From Knoxdaviesia capensis (taxonomy: Eukaryota > Ascomycota > Sordariomycetes > Microascales > Gondwanamycetaceae): a stretch of DNA of 64,000 nucleotides. The stretch lies in the NCBI GenBank assembly GCA_001510575.1, contig LNGK01000008.1, forward strand, positions 570,340 through 634,339. The letters are read 5' to 3'. Below are positions 56,208-64,000 of the stretch, piece by piece. The notes beneath the pieces were generated by a model, which was not told the DNA's origin, made no database searches, and saw only the letters and a list, made by a program, of their open reading frames with translations. The position numbers and the translations under genes are program-made. Each line of letters starts with the position of its first letter. The first letter of the stretch is position 1.

Positions 56208-59200
56208 AGTACGGTACAGGGTTTGATATGATTCCCCATGTTCCCGGTAGATAGCTGCCCGGAGAGAGGACACTAGTTCAGGTAGACGGACGAGAGAAAG
56301 GACCACTTCCATCACCAAGCACGCACACGACCCAAAAGTGCTCGGTGCCATTACAACATGTCAGGTCTTGCGCCAGTAGAATCTCATGTCCCAGCCAGTC
56401 TGTGTGGCTGCACGATTAGAATGGAATGCAGCCAGTATCATATGTATGCAGCTGTTCTTCCCCGGACCTTGACACCGAAACCCCAGAAACCGATGGAGAG
56501 AGAGGCCTGAGACCTGCCAGGCTGCGAACGACAGACGCTGTATACGGTACCGAACCTGGATCTTGAGATATATCTCGACAGCTAGTTCAAGTCAATCGAT
56601 ACAAATGGAGCTATCCACGCTTTTTAGAGCCCTGCTGGCGCGATCTCGAAGCACAAAAAGAGCATGCCTTGACGAGGGCCCCAGAAAAGAATCCGGGAAA
56701 TTAAACCCGTCAGTAGTGCATACGAGCTGAAGAAGCAAAGCCCGGAACTCCCACCGTTTTACCCACCCTCCTTCTTCCAGATGACGCCAACCTGGAAAGG
56801 TTTCTTCCTCGAATCGTAAGAGTCACATACTGCAGTTTCAACATCAAAACGCCGCTAGGCATGAGCGCGGTACACTACCCTCAGTAATTGTGGCGTTGTA
56901 AGGGGGCGTAGAGCTGTTCCATGGTCAAAGGCTCGAAGGTTCAGGGTCACACACTCTCCCGATATTGGATATCTTCAGTACAGTAGTTAGTTAAATACGC
57001 CGGAGAAGGAAGTCTCGCCTCCTTAACAGCCAAAAGGAAGCTGTGATGGCTATTTTGTATCACCATCGTCGGGGTTACTACAAATCTATCAATACGACGT
57101 GCAGGACTTCCCAGAATGCCAAACACCTATATCAAGAGACGGCGATTCCGTTATAGCGAACCCGAGGAACAGAGCAACGGGTCAAGGCGCGACGCAATCC
57201 ACCCATCAAGCCCCAGTCTCTTTCTCTCGGCACCGTAGCAGACTAGCAGTTAATCCCCATCCAGTTGAGCCAGCCACCAACAAGGTCCCCCCCATAGGCG
57301 CATTTTCACTGTTCCCAGCAACCTCAAATGATCGTCCCTTTCGGATTAGAAACAAGTTGAGCAAGATTGGTTCCGAGCAGGCTTTGAGTCTGAGCTTTGA
57401 ATCACTCGACTGTGTTCTGCCAGACGCCAGACTTGCTGCTTCCTCGTTCCCTCGTGGCGATGTCCCCGGGCTGCTTGCGAACCTACAACACGGGCTTTGC
57501 AAATCCACTGCCATTTGCCTCAGTGGTCTTGTGCTCTTCACACGTGTTACATTACTCCCGGCATACTGGCGCCCGTATTGCGATCCCTCCACTACCCGTA
57601 GATCGTGGTGATTATCTGTGAACTCAATGACGCCCCCCGGATATACAGGAACGTGTGACGACAGCCGTCGAGAGAAGCTTCCACAGGCACCTATAAGCCG
57701 TGTATGGACAGTATATCACAAACCCCAGAGGGATGTCACATTCCCTCCCCGACGCCACCCCATGTGCTTCCACGAGGAAATAATCCTGAGATTCCAGGCT
57801 CGCCATGCTTCTCTTATGCAATAAGCTCTGGGTGTTAAGCGGGGTCTTGTACCTATAACACCCGTATGTCTCGATATGCCGGCTTATTCCATCAAGCACA
57901 CAAGAAGAAAACCCCGCTGGCAAGTCGTCGACATGTAAATTGTCTCACACATCTTTCTTCTGGCGGCATGTCCTGGCTTTCCTTTTTTGCGGGTTGTATT
58001 ATCCCACCCCGATAGGCCAACCGAACCTGCCAGAAACAAATCAGAAAATAAAAGCAGCCAACGGGGGAGAAAAGGGGGCAGGGAAGCAGGAGACGAAATG
58101 CCTTCGACGCTATCGGATCAGGTCGCCGAGCTATCTGCAGGTTTGTTTTCCCAGTGCTTTGTTTTTATTTGATACCCGCTCGCCAGCCTAGAACTAACGG
58201 GGAGAGGCGAGAGCGGGAACCAAAAAAGACGCGATGTGTTGAGTAACACACCAGTTTGTTTTTTTTTCTTTTTTTTTTGGCCCATCCAGCCATCTATCCC
58301 CTTGTCCTTTTCTGTTCTTTCTGATTGCTCATTGAATTTATTAATTTTTCTTTTTTCCCTCTCTCTCGCCCACTGCAACTTGGCAGGCCACACTAAACTA
58401 CTTTTGGCTCGGGAGGTGTGGTGGTGGTTTGTATAGTTCGGGCGTTTTAGTGACGGTGGTGGGTGCATGCAGGCCCTTTTTTTTTCATTGCTTTTTTCAG
58501 CTCCAGCTTCTTCGGGATGGTGCATGGCGTGTGTGGCGTGAGAACCTGTTGGAGTGTTGTCAAAGGATGTGAGGGAGAACTTTCGAGAGCGTTTGTCCTT
58601 CCGTCCGCGGCGATCATTCTCCAAGAATGAGCGAACGGCGGTTCTCTCTGTCCATCATGGCGGTTCTTCAGATTTAATTACAACCAATGTTCACACGGGG
58701 AAAAAGGAAACCACTTCGGACAATGTTCTGTGCATATACGCGAATAAGGACCACACGACGAGCGCGTTCTCCACGCCGTGCACGAACAGTGAGCGTTTAT
58801 ATTACCCACCCCCTTACCTGCACTTCCAACATAGTGCAGAAGAACAAGAAGAAGAAGAAGAAGAAAGGAAGCAAACGGGAGAGCGGCTACGCAGTCAGAC
58901 AGCATATATTGCTTATTGCGCTCTGCGTGGATGACAGGACTCCAGAATTCTGTTATCTGACTCTCCCTATGATCCTACTGTAGCGTTTCCTGTGTTTCAA
59001 TATATGGGATGACGGCGACCCATCACCAAAAGCCCTCTCACTTCCCTTGTTAGGAAAACGGCAGAAGACAGTGGCCAAAAGGATATCATGGCAACTGAAG
59101 AGAGAGGAAGGAGGGAAAAAAGAGAGATAAAAAAAAAGGAAAAGGAAAAGTCGCAGAATGATCCATCCCTTCCAATCATAATAGTGGTGTAATATGCCGG

Positions 59201-59719
59201 TCGGAGATACTTAGCATGGTCCTCCTACATGAGAGGCCGTGGAACGAAACAAAAACACATACTCCATAAGTGTTGGTTCCTGTTACTCGCGAACCAAGCA
59301 CCTGATACGATACCCGCGGAATCAATCGAACGGGTCGGCCAACGCTATTTACTGGGCCTAAAGAGGTAACTCCGCTGCACCCTCAACACTTGACCTCTTC
59401 GCCACATCTGCTGTCACCCGGAGCCGGAAGCTGGGCACCCCAGACAAGATCTTCGCTCTCATTGTGCTCTCTGTTCGAGTAGGGCAAAAACTAGACGGCT
59501 GGCTGTTGGGTACGATCTCGTGCGCTCTGGGTTAGTGAGATAACCTCAACGGGAGGAAGCGACTCTGCGCTGACACCGTGTACGAGAGCAACCCTCGGAT
59601 TCCTCCTCTCTTACGATTGCAGAGACCTTTGAGAACTTTCTCCATGTACAGGATGCAGGGAAACTTCAGCAAGCGATGCCAACGTGGGGGGCGAATTGTG
59701 AGGAACTATCTGATGGGCG

Positions 59720-59744
59720 ACACACACACACACACACACACACA
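59720..59744. repeat. (CA)n microsatellite
   Basis: About 12 CA units. Confidence 0.9.
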
Positions 59745-62700
59745 AGCTATTTGGACTTGATGATACGTAACAACTCGGGATAACAGAAGCACAGGCCAAT
59801 ACCGGCAGGCTCGATATCTCGACCTGACTCTGGAACACAGATAATGCAAAACGTCCTGCAGCATCGTTGTTCAGGTGCCAGTCCACGCCTCAAATCCTCG
59901 TCGAATGGGGGAACGTTGTCTGCGCTAGCGGTGTATCTAACCTCGAACTACGCTGGTTCAGGCTTCAGCTTTCCCCAGAAAGATCTGAAGGGAAATAGCT
60001 GGAGGCAGATTTTCCGCTGACTTTTAGACAGGTGTCATGCAAAAGATCATACTATGGCAAGTCCACAAGACGGCAATCCCGAGAGGAGACACTAAGATAG
60101 AAGAGGGGGGCGCCGTCCGTCCTCTTGATATCGAAGTGGCTTCTGTGCCATAACAGGCGAATTGGCGACCGGGATGCAGAGGATCAACCTCCTAGTAAGA
60201 CAAAACGAAGGCCAACCCTTATCAAAAATCCGATTACCGAAAGAGTCTGTTCTCACGAGAAGGAAAAAAGGAGACAGACTGGAAGATTGCAATATAACCC
60301 ACCGGGCAAAGAGAGCCAAAGTTTGGGCCGGAGAAAAAGGTTAGCACACAACATTCCCACCACGACAAGTAAACGCTCCCCCCCTTCCCATTCAAATAAA
60401 GTGTGGGTTTCTGGGATTAATATAAACGATGGCTGGAACTTTTCTTCCTCCCTGGAGCTGGAGTATTGTGTGTGTGTCCGTTTAGGCGAGAGAGACAAGA
60501 GGTTAGTGAAATTCCGTGCTTTTTTTTCGCGAGAAAGACAAAGTGAACGGGGGGGGGGTCCCTGCGCCCTCACCCCTTCTGCTGACGTTTTGTTTCCCCT
60601 TCGCTTGTCCTTTCAATCCGGGCTAGACTCCGGCACAGTGGCCGGGGGGGAGGAGGTTCAACAGGACAACGAGGGGTCAAAGGCTTCATGTTGGGTTCTT
60701 GAACTTTGGTCGACCGACCTGTGGCGTGTTTTGGTTTTCGCAGGCAGTCGTGCGGCTGTTCAAGAACCAACTTGCAAATAAGCCCCCTTTTCTGAAGCTA
60801 AGCAACATCTTCCTTGGTGGGAAGTCGGTGGTGATGGTCGACTGAAGCTCTCATATCGTGGACGGCCCATATCCATTCCCACTTACACTGCCATGTCCTC
60901 CGGATATGAACGATATGACTAGAACACGGGCACCACATCACATGTTCGTTCTCATTCAACCTTCCACCACAACACCAGAAGTCGTCACATATACTGTACT
61001 GTACAGTCCTGCAAAGAAGCAGGCATGCCAGGGCTCCCTTACACACACGTTCTCTCCCCATGTCCTGGTCTCTCTTCACATCTCTCTCACTTGTTTTCCA
61101 GAGAACATGGCCCAGACTAGTTGATAGTTCATGCCTCTTCGTGCATGTAAGATGCAAATTCCAAAATTTCTCCCCCCTCCTCTCCCGTTATGGTGGTTTT
61201 GTCCCCCCGTCGTTCCCTAGCCAGACACAAGTACGGAATAAACAGGAAAAAATTATGTCGTTCCCGTCCTTAGTCTCCTCGGGAAGATCTCTGGCTTTTT
61301 TTTGCCCCCTTAATCAGATCCATTTGCCCCGTTACACACACCAGTATTCGGTACAAGTCAGACATACATAGCAGAACCGCACAAACACATATCACGGGAA
61401 AATACTCAGGAGAGCGAGAGAGACGGCAGAGTGTGTGTCCTCATCGGGCCCCCGGGTTCCTCTCCTCGTCCTCTCTGTCTTACCGCCGCCGGTATCCGGG
61501 AACAAGGGGGAGCACATCCAGGGGTGCCCCTCGGCGGTTGTCCGTGGTATTTTCCTCCCTCCCTTCCTTCTTGTTGTCCATCCAGAATGGGGTAAGATTT
61601 GGATGACGGTGATCCGTGGTTGACGAACCTACTGAACAAGTATTATCTCCCAGCCAAAAAATAATTATAACAATAATAATAATAAAAAAGATATTCCCCA
61701 AACTGGGACGGGTTGTGTTGCACCCGAATTGCGCTGGCCCTGCAAGTCCCACTGGACCATTGATATTATTTTCTGCTTCCTCTTTTCTCGATACAACCAT
61801 ACCATCCAAAAGTCTCTCTCTCTCTCTCCCGCGCCTAACTTTGCTTTTACTCTCTCCTGCCCCTCTTCCCTCTCTTCCCTCTCTCTCGCTTCCCTTCTTC
61901 ACAGACCTATGGTTCGTTTGTCTGCTTGGCTTCCTGTGTGCCATCCGGTTTTTTTTTTAAAGGTGGCTGGGAGCGACAAAGCGAGAACATTATCCTGGTT
62001 ATTCTATCTGAGAGGAATTTTTTGCTGGCCGGTCTCCGGGACCATTACGCAGGAATCAAGTGAGCCGTAGAAAATTCCCTCTTGAACTCCCCATCCATCG
62101 AAATTTTATCTTCCTCCCTGACGGAAATGGCTAAAGCTCAGACACACACGATGAATATAACACTTGCTCACATATCACAAAAATTTGGGGGGAGGAACCG
62201 AGAGCACTAATCAAAATTCCTAAATAAAATCTCAAGCTTGTTTCTCTTCCCTTCCCCCCCCCCTCTTCCTCTGCAAGCTATCCGCTCGCTACGGACTCGC
62301 CTATGAAGTCGACAACGGATGCTTCCCCTCCCCCCCTTTCTCCACCCTTGTAATTATCAAAGATCCCCTGCTCTATATTGCGCAACCGGTTCGCTTCCCA
62401 AGTAAGGCCGATGGTCTTGTTCGTTCTCTCTCTCTCTTGCCTCTGCTGGGAGGGAACGCCTGCACTTTATGGCTTGACCATGGGTTAATGCAGTCTAACG
62501 AGGCCGGCCCAGATGGAGCCCGTCTTCGGGAAATGAACTGCATATCTCTCTCACTGTCTCTTTTTTTCCTCCGCGGTGCATGTGCATGTTTTTGTACATA
62601 CGGCCCCTCGGCATATAATGCAAGTGGTACCCTTGTCATAACTTTGTGTTTATTTGATGTCTCCAGCCGTACAGGCCCCCAGAATATGCCACAGATGCAT

Positions 62701-64000
62701 TGCAGCATCATAAGGCGTTGATAATTCACATCTTATAGAACTGGTTCTTATGGTTCGTGATAAACGTTGGCGTAGAGGATGTTGCCGTTGAAGTCCCCGA
62801 TCCCGCACCACAGATGGAAGGTTTAGGGATGACACTTCGGGGAAAAGATTATGTATAATAGAGTCATCCTATGAAGCAAGCACAAACTTAAGGAGAAGAG
62901 ACCCAGAGAATATATACGGCAATATGCCACCACTTAAGCTGTCCTCCCAGACCAGCTTTTTGTTTTTTCACATCAGTCAGTCCCCTGCCATCAGCATCAC
63001 TACTGCCGGGGCACCACAGCGTCATCGGCTTGTCTTTGACGCACTGGCACCGTATATGTGAAGTTGTTATTGCCCTTGGAAAGAAGAGGAGGGCCTCGGA
63101 CTCGACTATTTTAGAACACCGTGATTTAGTAGTCCAGGACGACAGATAACAGAAGGGACGTTATGTTCACTATATGCACTTTTTGGAAGACTTTGGTCCT
63201 TCACCCAGCGTCGCATTTGTCGCCCCTGTGCATGCACAACGCACGAGATCGTCAAATTAAACCAACATTGGATAACTTTGACCTCTTTATGAGAGCTAAC
63301 CAGCAGCAGCAATGAACAAGTATGTAACACCTGCGATCTTGCAATCCCAGGCCGATGGAAGGCGGTTGGGAGGACTTGAACTGGACGAAGAGATGATAAG
63401 AACCGGGGAGAGCCCTGAACCTTATCTTTTTTTTTTCTTTTTCTAACATTACAGCCATTTCAAACTAACTGTTGAACCGCCAATATTGGTTGGGTCTTCG
63501 TGTTATAGCAGAGGTCTCTCTCCGCCCCCCTCCCGAAGATTTGTTTCCCGGGTCCCGGCTGTGCGCACTTTAAGAGTTATCACGTCTTTTAAGATTTGTT
63601 TCCCCATCACAGTTGCGCTCAGTCTGTGGGTTTAAATACCGTATCAGTGTTTGTTTCGTTTTGGTACGGGTGAAACGGGGAGTGTGGAAAGGAAATCATT
63701 TAACAACCCCCAAGGATTCCCAGTTTCCCACTTCCCACCACTCCAGAACAGGGCCCGGCCCTGTCAGGTTTTCTGTTTTGGCTCGCTGTTATGCTGTTCA
63801 TGAGTTCATGTTCACAGTATCAGGGTACCAAACGTTTCGTAAAACTCACTCTTAAGTCCGCCGTAAAACATAGACGTCGCCCGCGGGACTCGGACGCGCT
63901 ATGTCAGTTCCCTAACGGCCTAGCATTTATGCTTTTGTTTCTGTGACTGTCACCGTTCGATAGATTCAATATTAATCTGAAATTAGTCGGTGGATTTAAC

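Larger units (their letters stand above)
47971..64000. other. 16-kb stretch without a supportable conserved gene
   Basis: I read both strands and found only short, unrelated frames, none with a recognisable domain or convincing splice continuity. Base composition is mixed and not RIP-like, and no long repeat or transposase fragment was noticed. Contents are TC and CA microsatellites, an imperfect hairpin at 56158-56207, short GTAC-type palindromes, a TTAGGGTTGGGGTTAGG word at about 51724, and many pyrimidine-rich runs. Frames that opened with ATG and were considered include 52362-52793 (143 aa, preceded by a TATA-like ATATAAAG at about 52270) and a small signal-peptide-like frame at 53293. 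The region may hold species-specific or non-coding transcripts. Confidence 0.45.

Noticed and set aside
60125..60781. 218-codon plus-strand frame in the gene-free region
   Set aside because: Biased residues, no domain and no plausible start context. Treated as chance.

Overview
The window looks like nuclear DNA of a filamentous ascomycete (Pezizomycotina, most likely Sordariomycetes). Support: short GT-AG introns of about 60-145 nt, GC-rich exons against microsatellite- and polypyrimidine-rich intergenic DNA, a scytalone dehydratase of the DHN-melanin pathway, TTAGGG-type motifs (the usual telomere repeat of filamentous ascomycetes), and one AT-only island with a repeat-induced point mutation (RIP) signature. 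I rebuilt gene models by hand from splice sites and reading-frame continuity. No similarity search was run; family names come from recognisable motifs.

Layout, left to right. 1-446 (-) is the N-terminal part of a probable Sel1/TPR-type protein cut by the window edge. 2453-3222 (-) is scytalone dehydratase in three exons. 5598-9665 (-) is a 1050-residue low-complexity protein with a conserved-looking C-terminal coiled coil and a 796-nt first intron. 15494-17773 (-) is a protein with two C2HC zinc fingers of identical spacing. 18690-19140 is the RIP-like island. 19781-21267 (-) is a fungal annexin with a long Pro/Gln/Tyr/Gly tail. 25622-29152 holds three surface-type genes: a single-pass membrane protein, a GPI-type protein with a CBM19-like segment, and a secreted Ser/Thr-rich protein. 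30376-31334 (+) is RRP1 (60S ribosome biogenesis), convergent with an LCB4-type sphingoid base kinase at 32094-34016 (-). 38462-41100 (-) is NAA15, the auxiliary subunit of the NatA N-terminal acetyltransferase. 42212-42889 (-) is MIX23, a mitochondrial intermembrane-space protein. 45264-47970 (+) is an 880-residue ankyrin-repeat protein.

From 47971 to 64000 I can support no conserved gene, which leaves about 16 kb of non-repetitive, normal-composition DNA. Other long gene-free stretches lie at 9666-15493, 34017-38461 and 21268-25621. Gene density is therefore low, about 14 genes in 64 kb.

The genes do not form a biosynthetic cluster. Most are single-copy housekeeping functions (ribosome assembly, sphingolipid signalling, protein N-acetylation, mitochondrial import) beside wall/surface genes and one melanin gene. 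I found no CRISPR-like array, intact transposon, rRNA or convincing tRNA. The points most worth a second look are the gene-free right quarter, the RIP island, the scattered short telomere-type repeats, the split inverted repeat at 35367-35480, the GC-AG intron of NAA15 and the paired zinc-finger protein.
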